A stretch of DNA of 64,000 nucleotides from Tiamatella sp964451715. GTDB lineage: Archaea > Thermoproteota > Thermoprotei_A > Sulfolobales > Acidilobaceae. The stretch lies in assembly GCA_964451715.1 (NCBI GenBank), contig CAYVIZ010000001.1:1-64000 (forward strand), read 5' to 3'. Shown here in pieces: positions 42,199 through 51,045 of this stretch. The notes below the pieces were generated by a model that saw only the letters and a program-made list of their open reading frames with translations, made no database searches and was not told the origin of the DNA. The number at the start of each line of letters is the position of its first letter. Position 1 is the stretch's first letter. Both the position numbers and the translations under genes were made by a program.

Positions 42199-42904
42199 CA
42201 ATTTGAGTGCCGAGGTTATAGTTGACAAGGTGGCGAAGAATTATAAGACGGGCCATGGAGTTATATGGGCTGTCAAAGAGGCAAGCTTTACTGTGTCCAA
42301 GGAAGACTTTGTTGTCCTCCTAGGCCCTAGCGGATCTGGTAAATCCACTGTTCTCTCTATTATAGCTGGATTAGACAGGCCTTCACAGGGAAGAGTTGTG
42401 GTCGCCGGAGTGGATATCTCCCAAGCCTCCTGGGGAGAGTTGAACCTCATGAGGAGGAGGCTAATAGGTTATGCTCCCCAGGCCGATATAGCCATAATGA
42501 AGACCAACGTAGAATTTAACATAGCCTTACCACTGTTCCTCCGTGGATATAAGAAGGATGCCGCGTTAGGCGAGGCTAGGAGAGTTGCAGAAAAACTAGG
42601 ACTCGGGCACACGGTTAAAAGGTTTCCCTCCACTCTCAGTGGAGGCGAGTTTAGGAGACTCGCGGTGGCTAGAGCCCTAGTGGTGAGGCCTACTCTTCTC
42701 CTGTTGGACGAACCTACTTCTAGCCTTGACGAAGATACTGCAGTGCGTGTATGGAGTGTTATAGATGAATACCATAAAGAGAACAGATCCACAGTTATTG
42801 TTGCAACGCATGACAAGCATGTTCTTAAGTTTGCAACGAAGATAATCGAAGCCAGGAACGGAGTTATAAAAGAGTCGAAGATGACGGAGAAGCGTCACGT
42901 CTAA
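42191..42904 (+). CDS. ABC transporter ATPase (MacB/LolD-like)
   Basis: A 237-residue ATP-binding subunit. Walker A GPSGSGKST is at about 45-53, Q-loop YAPQADI near 94-100, signature LSGGE 149-153, Walker B LLLLDEP 169-175 and the switch His in IVATHDKH. The size and motifs match the MacB/LolD branch that pairs with four-helix permeases. GTG 42191 overlaps the permease gene by 8 bases; TTG 42203 is an alternative. Last gene of the cassette. Confidence 0.9.
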   Translation: MSDNLSAEVIVDKVAKNYKTGHGVIWAVKEASFTVSKEDFVVLLGPSGSGKSTVLSIIAGLDRPSQGRVVVAGVDISQASWGELNLMRRRLIGYAPQADIAIMKTNVEFNIALPLFLRGYKKDAALGEARRVAEKLGLGHTVKRFPSTLSGGEFRRLAVARALVVRPTLLLLDEPTSSLDEDTAVRVWSVIDEYHKENRSTVIVATHDKHVLKFATKIIEARNGVIKESKMTEKRHV

Positions 42905-42939
42905 ATCATCTTTTCAGAACCTGTAGAAAATGCTGAAAA

Positions 42940-43060
42940 TGGTGGGCCCGCGGGGACTTGAACCCCGGACCTCCGCCTCTCTCAGAGCCAGGGCGTTATC
43001 CTGTTGTAGCCCTGGATCCCGTGTAAGGGCGGCGTCCTAACCAGGCTAGACGACGGGCCC
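42940..43060 (-). tRNA. tRNA-Val (TAC) with intron
   Basis: The mature tRNA is 78 bases with encoded CCA. Exon 1 is 43060-43022, exon 2 is 42978-42940, and a 43-base intron (43021-42979) sits at the canonical position 37/38 in the anticodon loop. Splicing restores CCGCC-CTTACAA-GGCGG with anticodon TAC. The intron contains a GC-rich hairpin (CCAGGGC/GCCCTGG). It lies 15 bases downstream of tRNA-Leu and is probably co-transcribed with it. Confidence 0.92.
42979..43021 (-). other. tRNA-Val intron
   Basis: A 43-base archaeal tRNA intron, expected to be removed by the splicing endonuclease at a bulge-helix-bulge formed with the anticodon stem. An internal stem CCAGGGC/GCCCTGG closes a 14-base loop. 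Confidence 0.8.
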
Positions 43061-43075
43061 CCTCATCCTGAGTGC

Positions 43076-43163
43076 TGGTGCGGGGGGTGGGCTTTGAACC
43101 CACGCAGGCCTACGCCATCGGGTCCTCAGCCCGACCCCTTTGACCAGGCTCGGGCACCCCCGC
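43076..43163 (-). tRNA. tRNA-Leu (GAG)
   Basis: An 88-base type II tRNA with a long variable arm and encoded CCA. The anticodon stem-loop TCGGG-CTGAGGA-CCCGA gives GAG (codons CTC/CTT). A minus-strand TATA-like CAATAAAAAC lies about 30 bases upstream, near 43192-43201. Confidence 0.94.
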
Positions 43164-43213
43164 ACCCTAGGGATTCCCTTTAATGGATATGGGTTTTTAT
43201 TGATTGCCTAGGC

Positions 43214-44743
43214 CTAGAGCTTCCTATACAACGGGTTCCCCTTCTCTTTCTCTCTAAGCACCCTATAAGTGGGTGTGATGTTTTTTGGCATGTTGGCTTC
43301 TGCCAGCTTTATTCTCCTCACACTAGTGTTGATGGGTGCTTCTTTTAACCGTCTGGGATCCGCTTCTGCCAGCTTCGCAGCCTTCTCCAGTATCTCAATA
43401 TACTTGTCTATGTTCTCCTTTGTCTCGGTTTCCGTGAACTCTATCATAAGCGCCTCCTCTACTATTAATGGGAAGTATATCGTGGGAGCATACACGCCGT
43501 TGTCCAACAGGTATTTGGCTATGTCAAGCGCTGTTATCCCGTGTTTCTCCTTCAAGGGCTTGGCGCTTAATACGATCTCATGCTTCCTCGGCGTAGCCGG
43601 GTTGTAGGGGATACTATAACCAGAGTGTTTCCCTATTTTTGCCTTGAAATAGTTTGTATTGAGTACACTTACTATTGCGGCCTTTCTGAGGCCCTCCCCG
43701 CCTAGAGCCTTTATGTAGGCGTATGCCTTTAGTGCTACAGGCACGTTACCCATGAACGAGTGCATATAACCTACACAGTCCCGGCAACTCCATTCAACAC
43801 GGTACTCGCCATTCTTCTCTATAACCAGGGGCCTGGGGAGATACTTTGCCAGTTTTTCTTTTACACAGAGTGCAGCTCCTCCAGGCCCTCCTCCCCCGTG
43901 GGGGGCAGAGAATGTTTTGTGGAGGTTTAGGTGAACTATATCGAACCCCATGTCACCTGGGCGTGTTATACCCATTATACCGTTAAGGTTTGCACCGTCA
44001 TAGTAGAGTAGCCCCCCGTTTTCGTGTACGAGTTTTGATATGGTTAGTATATCCTTCTCGAAAAGTCCGAGAGTGTTGGGGTTTGTGAGCATTATGCCGG
44101 CGGTTCTAGGCCCTACTATGCTTCTAAGCTCTTCTATATCCACGGTTCCTTCTTTATTGGAGTGAACGGTTATGGCCTCGAATCCTGCCATGCGTGCACT
44201 GGCAGGATTGGTGCCATGCGCGGAGTCCGGCACTATTATCTCGCTCCTTTCATGTTCACCCCGTTCTTCTAGGTATTTACGTATTATGAGGGCTCCGGCG
44301 AATTCTCCTGATGCGCCGGCGGGTATGGATAGCGTGCACGAGTCCATGCCAGTTATGTAAGCCAGCATGTTCTGAAGCTCATATAGCGTTTCCAGTATTC
44401 CCTGTATCTCACTGTCGTCTTGGAGGGGGTGAAGCCATGTAATCCTCTTATCCCAGCCTATGTCCTCGTTAAGTTTGGGGTTGTACTTCATCGTGCAGCT
44501 TCCTAGAGGCACGGGGCCTAGGTCTACGCCATAAGACATCTGGCTGAGCCTTGTGAAGTGCCTAGCTACCTCTACCTCGCTAACCTCAGGCAGGGCGAGG
44601 TTAGCCTGCCTCTTATAGGCTTCAGGCAGTTCTATAGTGTATTCTGAGAAGTCGTCATTCAGAATTATCCCCTTCTTCCCAGGCTTGCTATACTCGTAGA
44701 TTAGCGGTTCACTCCATCTGGACTGTCTCCACTCACCCATCAA
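43214..44743 (-). CDS. gcvPB: Glycine dehydrogenase (decarboxylating), subunit 2
   Basis: A 509-residue subunit of the split P-protein of the glycine cleavage system, which decarboxylates glycine on pyridoxal phosphate. The PLP-lysine segment DIVHLNLHKTFSAPHGGGGPGGAALCV is near 264-290, and GSCTMKYNPKLNED near 82-95 is typical. It overlaps gcvPA by 4 bases (ATGA coupling). The H, T and L proteins are not in this window. Confidence 0.95.
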   Translation of the reverse strand: MMGEWRQSRWSEPLIYEYSKPGKKGIILNDDFSEYTIELPEAYKRQANLALPEVSEVEVARHFTRLSQMSYGVDLGPVPLGSCTMKYNPKLNEDIGWDKRITWLHPLQDDSEIQGILETLYELQNMLAYITGMDSCTLSIPAGASGEFAGALIIRKYLEERGEHERSEIIVPDSAHGTNPASARMAGFEAITVHSNKEGTVDIEELRSIVGPRTAGIMLTNPNTLGLFEKDILTISKLVHENGGLLYYDGANLNGIMGITRPGDMGFDIVHLNLHKTFSAPHGGGGPGGAALCVKEKLAKYLPRPLVIEKNGEYRVEWSCRDCVGYMHSFMGNVPVALKAYAYIKALGGEGLRKAAIVSVLNTNYFKAKIGKHSGYSIPYNPATPRKHEIVLSAKPLKEKHGITALDIAKYLLDNGVYAPTIYFPLIVEEALMIEFTETETKENIDKYIEILEKAAKLAEADPRRLKEAPINTSVRRIKLAEANMPKNITPTYRVLREKEKGNPLYRKL

Positions 44744-46095
44744 CCGGCCATCTCCCCCAGTAATTCTACTAGACCGTCTATATCACTGCGTGAATGGATT
44801 TCTGATACACAGAAGAGCCCTGTATCCTTACGGTCCGTCATTAAACGAGAGAGATCGAGTCCAGGTAATATACCTCTTGTTCTCAGATAATCCTCGGCTA
44901 CACGATATTCAGTGTTGTGGAATATTATTGGCAGGTTTTCAAAATAGTATACCCCCTTCTCGGGAAGGTCTATGCCATCGATATCCTCTAATCTACCTGC
45001 GAGATACTGGGTCCTCTTCAGTATAGCTTCGCCGATGAATTTGAAACCCTCCTTTCCCAGTAGAGCCATGAAGACGGCCGCACCTATGGTCGCTAGTGCT
45101 TCATTTGTCGTGATATTACTTGTTGCCCTCTCCCTGCGTATATGTTGTTCTCTTGTCTGAAGTATCATGGTATATGCACGGTTTCCTTCAACGTCTTCTC
45201 CCAGACCGATTATCCTTCCAGGCATCTGCCTCACTATACGCGAATCCCATCTAGCGGCGAGAATCCCTAAGCCTATACCACCCATGTTCAACCCTAATCC
45301 TAAGCTGCGTCCCTCAGCCACGGCTATGTCTGCCCCGTATTCCCCCGGAGGCTTTATCACGCCTAGAGAGAGTGGTTCCGTTAAACCTATAACCAGGGCC
45401 CCGTAATCATGCGCGGTCTCAGCCAGTTCCCTTGTATTCCCCCGGAGCTTTCCTAGGAAGGTAGGGTTGTCTATTATCAATGCGGCGACGTCTCGGTTCA
45501 TTATCTCAGATAAAGCATCTTCCTCCAGCCCATCGACATAGTCCACCTTGCCTCCAACTCCCCTTATATACGTTTCCATCACCCTACGATAGAACGGGTT
45601 GACGTCACGGTCTACTATAACCCTCTTCTTCCTTGTTATCCTGAAACTCATTAGTACAGCTTCCCCGAGCGCTGATCCTCCATCGTAATGAGATGCGTTT
45701 ACTACATCCATTTCGAAGAGGTCTGCTATCATGCTTTGATACTCGAAAAATGCTTGGAGAAGCCCCTGTGAAACCTCGGGCTGGTATGGAGTGTATGCAG
45801 TATAGAACTCTGATCTGGCCATAACGTGTTTTACAAGTGATGGTGTTATATGAGGACACGGTGGCCTGTGCATCCTGTGGGGTCGGTATACATTGTTTCT
45901 TGACAGCTTGTCATCCATGAGCATGAGAAGCCTGTAGTCATCCATCCCGGGGCCGAGTTCCGTGAGAGGCTCTTTCAACATTATATTGGCTGGTATGTCG
46001 GAGAACAACTCCATTACATCGTTTATGCCTATCTCCTCCATCATCTCCTCCATGACTCTACTATTCAGGTTGGGGATCCAAGGATGGCTAGTCAA
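44740..46095 (-). CDS. gcvPA: Glycine dehydrogenase (decarboxylating), subunit 1
   Basis: A 451-residue N-terminal-half homologue of the P-protein. It starts with HPWIPNLNSRVMEEMMEEIGINDVMELFSDIP and contains YTPYQPEVSQGLLQAFFEYQSMIADLFEMDVVNASHYDGGSALGEAVLM, all characteristic. It forms a heterodimeric pair with GcvPB. First gene of the operon; divergent from acyl-CoA dehydrogenase across a 170-base promoter region. Confidence 0.95.
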   Translation of the reverse strand: MTSHPWIPNLNSRVMEEMMEEIGINDVMELFSDIPANIMLKEPLTELGPGMDDYRLLMLMDDKLSRNNVYRPHRMHRPPCPHITPSLVKHVMARSEFYTAYTPYQPEVSQGLLQAFFEYQSMIADLFEMDVVNASHYDGGSALGEAVLMSFRITRKKRVIVDRDVNPFYRRVMETYIRGVGGKVDYVDGLEEDALSEIMNRDVAALIIDNPTFLGKLRGNTRELAETAHDYGALVIGLTEPLSLGVIKPPGEYGADIAVAEGRSLGLGLNMGGIGLGILAARWDSRIVRQMPGRIIGLGEDVEGNRAYTMILQTREQHIRRERATSNITTNEALATIGAAVFMALLGKEGFKFIGEAILKRTQYLAGRLEDIDGIDLPEKGVYYFENLPIIFHNTEYRVAEDYLRTRGILPGLDLSRLMTDRKDTGLFCVSEIHSRSDIDGLVELLGEMAG

Positions 46096-46203
46096 ATTCT
46101 TTAGTCACCTCGTGATTTAAAGCGTTATCATGTAATAATGGAGTTGTACCGGGTTATATACAGTTAATTTACACGAGTATTTCCTCATTCGTATCTTTTG
46201 CTA

Positions 46204-46259
46204 ACATTTATATTAGTATCATACATAAATCTCTAGTCGGACAAATTTTCATAGGTGAA
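46204..46259 (+). promoter_or_regulatory. Promoter and ribosome binding site of acyl-CoA dehydrogenase
   Basis: AACATTTATATTAGT (46203-46217) is a TATA-like element. GGTGA at 46253-46257 precedes the TTG start by about 8 bases. Confidence 0.4.
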
Positions 46260-46265
46260 TCCATC

Positions 46266-47522
46266 TTGGTAGACTTCGAGTTCACAGAGGACGAGATCAG
46301 GTTCAGGGATAGTGTAAGAGAGTTCGCCCAGCGATACATAGAACCTAAATGGATAGAAATCGATGAGAAGGGCCGTATTCCAGTAGATCTTATAAAGAAG
46401 ATGGGAGACCAGGGGCTCTTCGCCATCCCAGTTCCCGAGGAATACGGTGGAATGGGCGGCAGCATGGTTATGACTGCCCTAGCCATAGAGGAAATAGCCT
46501 ATCACGACCCTGCAGTGGCGGTAGCCGTCTATGCTCTCCTGAACAACGGATGGCCGCTGGCTCTCGCGTTGTTCGGCCAGGAAGAAGCTAAGATGGAGAT
46601 ACTCCCTAAAGTAGCCAGCGGAGACGCGTTCTTCGGCATAGCATCCACGGAGCCCCAGGGAGGAAGCGATGTAGCCGGAATTAAGACAGTGGCTAAGAAG
46701 AGGGAGGATGGTAAATGGGTTGTGAACGGTGAGAAGACATTCATCAGCGGTGTCAGAGAGCTTCAGGAGCTTCCGGAGGGAGGCGGCTTCTTCCTCGTCT
46801 CTAAAACCGAGAAGACCGGCTGGAGCCATAAGCGCATCACGACATTCGCCCTACTCCCTAAGTGGAATGGAAAACTTAGAGAGGGATGGAAGCCTACTCT
46901 ATACGATGACATAGGGAGACACGGGCTGTCGACAGGCGGCTTCACGCTTGAGAACTTCGAGATAGACGACAAGTACAGGATAGGAGACGTCAACAAGGGC
47001 TTCTACCTAGTACTCCAAGGATTCAACATTGCCAGAATACTCGTTGCCGCAGCCACCATAGGAAGCGGTAGATGGGCTCTAGACAAGGCTAAGGAGTGGC
47101 TTAGAACGAGGAAGCTGTTCAAAGGTAGACCCATAGCCAGCTTCGAAGGCGTAAGCTTCAGGTATGCAGAGCTCTACACCATGCTTGAGGCCGCGCGGTA
47201 CTTCGTCTACAAGGCAGCTTGGATGGCTGACAACACGTATCTAACCAAAAGCCCGAGGTTCAAGCCGCAGGATCTAAACCTGCCTGTAGCTATGGCTAAG
47301 ATGCTCGGGCCCACGACAACCACGGAGATTTACACCGAGGTCTTGAAGTGGTTTGGAGCATACGGTTATACCAAGGAGTGCGCTGCTCACAGAGGATGGC
47401 TAGGAACGTTCTCATACACAATAGGCGCTGAAGGTGCCCAGAACATTATGAAGTACATTATAGCTAGAGATACCCTGGGCAGCGACGCTGTTAGGAATGT
47501 ATGGGCTGAGGAGGAAGACTAA
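46266..47522 (+). CDS. Acyl-CoA dehydrogenase
   Basis: A 418-residue FAD enzyme that forms 2,3-enoyl-CoA. Family signatures include FGIASTEPQGGSDVAGIKT and WVVNGEKTFISGV in the FAD/substrate site, and FGAYGYTKECAAHRGW. The catalytic base is likely the glutamate of IGAEGAQNIMKYIIARD, aligned with YEGTSQIQ in short-chain enzymes. Its place directly before etfBA-fixCX suggests that ETF takes its electrons. Chain length and substrate cannot be told. Start TTG 46266. Confidence 0.9.
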   Translation: MVDFEFTEDEIRFRDSVREFAQRYIEPKWIEIDEKGRIPVDLIKKMGDQGLFAIPVPEEYGGMGGSMVMTALAIEEIAYHDPAVAVAVYALLNNGWPLALALFGQEEAKMEILPKVASGDAFFGIASTEPQGGSDVAGIKTVAKKREDGKWVVNGEKTFISGVRELQELPEGGGFFLVSKTEKTGWSHKRITTFALLPKWNGKLREGWKPTLYDDIGRHGLSTGGFTLENFEIDDKYRIGDVNKGFYLVLQGFNIARILVAAATIGSGRWALDKAKEWLRTRKLFKGRPIASFEGVSFRYAELYTMLEAARYFVYKAAWMADNTYLTKSPRFKPQDLNLPVAMAKMLGPTTTTEIYTEVLKWFGAYGYTKECAAHRGWLGTFSYTIGAEGAQNIMKYIIARDTLGSDAVRNVWAEEED

Positions 47523-47622
47523 AACAGGGTCTTCCTCCCAGTTACCATTCTCCCCATTATGATTCCTCTTAAATTAATAATCACAAGATAAATGGAGAAA
47601 GGCGTGGAGGGAGTATTTGGGC

Positions 47623-48396
47623 ATGACAAGGGTTCTAGTCTCTATAAAACTAACATACGACGTTAACCAACTGAAGTTCGAGAAGGACGGTACACCCATA
47701 CTTGACGCCTGTCCCCGGGTTATGGGAGAGGCTGATAAATGTGCTATTGAGGAAGCCGTGAAGCTTAAAGAGTCGGGTAAAGCTGAGGAAGTGGTAGCGT
47801 TAACCATTGGTTCTACAAAGGAGCACCAGAGAATACTAAGGGACGCCTACGCTATGGGTGTTGATAAAGCCTACATGGTTCGCTTGGACTCCGATGATAT
47901 GGCCACGGCTACCACTATAGCGAAAATAATAGCATCGTTCGCAGAGAAGACTGGCCCATACGATATCATACTACTAGGCTCTGGGGCAAGCGATACTCAT
48001 TCCTCAGTTGTCGGCCCCATGGTCGCTTCTCTCCTAGGCTATAATCTGCTGGCTAACGCTGATAGAATAGAGGTAAAGGATTCACTGGTAAGTATAACGT
48101 CTACGCTAGAAGATGGACAGTATGTTGTAGAGTCGCCTCTACCCGTGGTGGTGACTGTGACGAGTGAAGCAAACCAGCCGCGTATACCTACTATTAGAGA
48201 CATCCTTAGATCAAAGAAGAAACCCATAGAAGAGATAGAAGCCGCTGATCTAGAAGCTGATCTATCTAGGATAGAGCTCGTTGAGATAAAGAAATTCGAG
48301 GTTCCACGGAAGAGGATAAAGATAGATGCTACAAGCAATGTTGGAGAAGCAGTGGATAAGCTCATTAAAGAACTTGAGAATGAGGGGGTGATCTAA
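47623..48396 (+). CDS. etfB: Electron transfer flavoprotein, beta subunit (FixA-like)
   Basis: A 257-residue ETF beta subunit. The N-terminal RVLVSIKLTYDVNQLKFEKDGTPILDACPRVMGEADKCAIEEAVKLKESG and the flavin/AMP region ILLGSGASDTHSSVVGPMVASLLGYNLLANADRIE are diagnostic. ATG 47623 is 9 bases after GGAGGGAG and is preferred to TTG 47617. It begins the etfB-etfA-fixC-fixX run. Confidence 0.92.
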   Translation: MTRVLVSIKLTYDVNQLKFEKDGTPILDACPRVMGEADKCAIEEAVKLKESGKAEEVVALTIGSTKEHQRILRDAYAMGVDKAYMVRLDSDDMATATTIAKIIASFAEKTGPYDIILLGSGASDTHSSVVGPMVASLLGYNLLANADRIEVKDSLVSITSTLEDGQYVVESPLPVVVTVTSEANQPRIPTIRDILRSKKKPIEEIEAADLEADLSRIELVEIKKFEVPRKRIKIDATSNVGEAVDKLIKELENEGVI

Positions 48397-48399
48397 GGA

Positions 48400-49305
48400 A
48401 TGGCTAGTGTTATAGTTTATGCCGATGAGGCCTCTACCGGCAGACAGTTGGCAAGTGCGGCTAAGAGCTTAGGGGATCCTGTGCTTGTGACTCTAGGGGA
48501 AGACAACGCCGACGCCCTCTCACGTTACTATAAACGGGTTTACCTTCTGGAAGACAGTATATTCGATCCCTTGAAGACGTATAAGCCTATAATGGATGTG
48601 ATAGACAAGGAAAGCACCAGCATAGTGTTGTCTCCCTGCAGTAACAAGGGCCGGATGATAGCTGGCCTCATAGCGGGAGGCAAGAACTTCAACGTCGCCA
48701 CAGATGTTATGAAGCTAGAATATGAGGACGAGAAAATTCTTGTTACAAAACTTACATTCGGTGGGAATGCTTATGCTAAACTCTCAATGACAAAACCCTT
48801 AGTAGCCTGTATAGCAAGCGGCTCCTACAAGGAGTCGGAGCCTTTCCCCGAGCCTGGCGAGATAATTAGAATAAGCCCTGGCGATTCCAGCCTTTCTGTG
48901 AAATTCACTCCTAGAAGGCTTGAAGGAGCTGATCCTACTAAGGCAGAAGTAGTTGTGGGCGCTGGTAGAGGGTTGAAGAAGAAGGAAGACCTTGAAATGA
49001 TAAAGGAGTTAGCATCGCTTCTAGGTGGAGCTTGGAGTGTAACAAGGCCTTTAGCCGCTGACTACGGATGGGCTGACTCTTGGATAGGTATTTCAGGCCT
49101 TATAATAAGCCCGAAGCTATACATAGCCATTGGTATATCGGGCCAGCCTCACCACACTATGGGTGTTAGAGGCTCCAAGGTAATAGTAGCGATAAACAAC
49201 GACGAGTCGGCCCCCATATTTGAGGAAGCCGACTATGGTGTTGTAGGAGACTTATACAATATCGTACCCGTACTTATAGAAAAATTAAAGCAGAGGAAAA
49301 AGTAA
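48400..49305 (+). CDS. etfA: Electron transfer flavoprotein, alpha subunit (FixB-like)
   Basis: A 301-residue ETF alpha subunit that holds FAD. The C-terminal FAD motif is clear: VVVGAGRGLKKKEDLEMIKELASLLGGAWSVTRPLAADYGWADSWIGISGLIISPKLYIAIGISGQPHHTMGVRGSKVIVAINNDESAPIFEEADYGVVGDLYNIVPVLIEKLKQRK in outline, with SGQPHHTMG binding the isoalloxazine. It begins 4 bases after etfB, so co-translation is expected. Confidence 0.93.
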   Translation: MASVIVYADEASTGRQLASAAKSLGDPVLVTLGEDNADALSRYYKRVYLLEDSIFDPLKTYKPIMDVIDKESTSIVLSPCSNKGRMIAGLIAGGKNFNVATDVMKLEYEDEKILVTKLTFGGNAYAKLSMTKPLVACIASGSYKESEPFPEPGEIIRISPGDSSLSVKFTPRRLEGADPTKAEVVVGAGRGLKKKEDLEMIKELASLLGGAWSVTRPLAADYGWADSWIGISGLIISPKLYIAIGISGQPHHTMGVRGSKVIVAINNDESAPIFEEADYGVVGDLYNIVPVLIEKLKQRKK

Positions 49306-49311
49306 GCAAAG

Positions 49312-49331
49312 TCTTTTCCCATTTTATTTTT
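49312..49331 (+). terminator. T-rich terminator after etfA
   Basis: TTTTCCCATTTTATTTTTAC just after the etfA stop is a plausible archaeal U-tract terminator, leaving fixCX with its own transcript or as read-through. Confidence 0.4.
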
Positions 49332-49409
49332 ACCCTATTCTACCTAACACTGGGTAATCAAGGCTTAATTAAAGCAAGGCTATTCTTACTTCTCCGAGGA
49401 GGATGTAGT

Positions 49410-50705
49410 TTGTCCGAGAAGTTCGATGCTGTCATAGTAGGGGGAGGACCTGCTGGTTTAAGCGCAGCGTACTTCCTGGCTAAGAAGGGCTTGGAAGCCG
49501 TTGTCGTCGAAAGAGGCGCTGAGACGGGTTCCAAAAACGTGTTCGGAGGCAGGATATATTCATACGTTCTGGATAAGCATATTCCAGGATGGCGTAAAGA
49601 AGCCCCCATAGAGCGTTGGGTGAGGAAGGAGAAACTAAGCCTCTCCTGCGGCGATTCCACTTTAACACTAGATTTTGACATACATAGAGGATACAGTGAC
49701 GAGGAGTATGATAGTTTTACGGCGTTCCTCAGCAAGTTTGTTGCATGGCTTGCAGAGAAAGCCGAGGAGGAGGGCGCCTTAGTGCTTGCAGGGAGCAGGG
49801 TGGACGATGTCTTATTTAAGGAAGGCATAGCCAGCGGAGTGATTGCTGGAGGCGAGGAGCTAGAGGCGGACTATGTGGTTATCGCAGAGGGTGTAAACAC
49901 TCTTCTAAGCGAGAAGCTGGGAATAAGGAAGGAACCCTCCCTTAATACCACGGCGCTCGGTGTTAAAGAAGTTATAAGACTGGGTAGAGACGAGATAAAC
50001 AAGCGGTTTAACCTAGAGGATTGGGAGGGTGTAGCCCACTTCTTCATGGGAGGGCCGCTGCAAGGTATTGCCGGAGGAGGTTTCCTCTATACTATGGGTG
50101 AATACGTAACGCTAGGTGCTGTTGTAAGGTTGTCTGAAATAAGGAAGAAGAATATAATGATGAAAGATATTGCTGAGCTCATAAGACTACACCCCGCAGT
50201 TTATGAGTATGTTAAAGGAGGTGTTCTAATGGAGTATTCAGCTCATCTTACTAGAGAGGGAGGACTTCTCGACGTAATGGATAAGCCTTATGGGCCTGGA
50301 TATGTTGTTGTGGGTGATGCCGCGGGTTACCTGTTAAACACAGGGTTCACCGTAAGGGGCGTCGATATGGCAATAGAATCCGGTAGACTTGCAGCTGAGG
50401 CTATAGCTAAAGCTAGCGAGGAAGGTAGAAGGGATGAGGAGGCCTTGTCATTGTATAAGAAACTGGTTGACGAGAGTGTTATAGGCCATAATCTTAGAGA
50501 GTTCAAGGATCTTCCCAAGCTCCTCGAGAAGGATATTCTTTATACGGCTTTGCCTAACGTGGCATGCGATGTTTTCAAGGCAGCGTATACTACTGAAGAA
50601 ACTGTTCAAAGGCTGTATCCTACTATGATGCATTCTCTTAAGAGGAATAACTTGGGTCTATTGACTCTACTTAAATTGTTCTTAGAGGCGAGGCGGTCGA
50701 TATGA
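49410..50705 (+). CDS. fixC: ETF-quinone oxidoreductase-like flavoprotein (FixC)
   Basis: A 431-residue FAD protein of the FixC/ETF-QO family. The N-terminal FDAVIVGGGPAGLSAAYFLAKKGLEAVVVERG binds FAD, and the C-terminal region VVVGDAAGYLLNTGFTVRGVDMAIESGRLAAEAI is family-typical. It transfers electrons from ETF, with FixX, towards quinone. TTG 49410 follows GGAGGATG. It overlaps fixX by 4 bases. Confidence 0.93.
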   Translation: MSEKFDAVIVGGGPAGLSAAYFLAKKGLEAVVVERGAETGSKNVFGGRIYSYVLDKHIPGWRKEAPIERWVRKEKLSLSCGDSTLTLDFDIHRGYSDEEYDSFTAFLSKFVAWLAEKAEEEGALVLAGSRVDDVLFKEGIASGVIAGGEELEADYVVIAEGVNTLLSEKLGIRKEPSLNTTALGVKEVIRLGRDEINKRFNLEDWEGVAHFFMGGPLQGIAGGGFLYTMGEYVTLGAVVRLSEIRKKNIMMKDIAELIRLHPAVYEYVKGGVLMEYSAHLTREGGLLDVMDKPYGPGYVVVGDAAGYLLNTGFTVRGVDMAIESGRLAAEAIAKASEEGRRDEEALSLYKKLVDESVIGHNLREFKDLPKLLEKDILYTALPNVACDVFKAAYTTEETVQRLYPTMMHSLKRNNLGLLTLLKLFLEARRSI

Positions 50706-50989
50706 GCGAGGAAAAACTCAGTGTTGAGAAGAGGCTCACCCACACAAAGTTCGAGATATACGAAAAACCCCATATAATAGTTGATACAACGAAATGTGAG
50801 ACATGTACTGATAAGCCATGCATAAAGGCGTGTCCTGCCGGTTTATACACACTAGACGAGAACGGCAAACTGGTTTTCGTATATGAGGGTTGCTTGGAAT
50901 GTGGTACATGCAGGCTGATATGCCCGTACGAGGCAGTTTCATGGAGTTATCCTCCTGGAGGCTATGGTGTATGGTTTAAATTCGGTTGA
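50702..50989 (+). CDS. fixX: Ferredoxin-like protein FixX
   Basis: A 95-residue ferredoxin of the FixX family. Cysteine motifs are CETCTDKPCIKACP and CLECGTCRLICP; the first is altered so that probably one intact 4Fe-4S cluster and one modified site remain. The C-terminal YEAVSWSYPPGGYGVWFKFG is typical of FixX. It is translationally coupled to fixC by ATGA. Confidence 0.93.
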   Translation: MSEEKLSVEKRLTHTKFEIYEKPHIIVDTTKCETCTDKPCIKACPAGLYTLDENGKLVFVYEGCLECGTCRLICPYEAVSWSYPPGGYGVWFKFG

Positions 50990-51008
50990 CTAGAACACGT
51001 AAGCACAG

Positions 51009-51019
51009 ACTATAAAAGG
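51009..51019 (+). promoter_or_regulatory. TATA box of PTPS homologue
   Basis: ACTATAAAAGG is a strong TATA box. It predicts transcription start near 51036-51041, only a few bases before the first sense codons of the PTPS homologue. Confidence 0.5.
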
Positions 51020-51045
51020 AGCCCGTATTAAGCCTTAAAGAGGGG

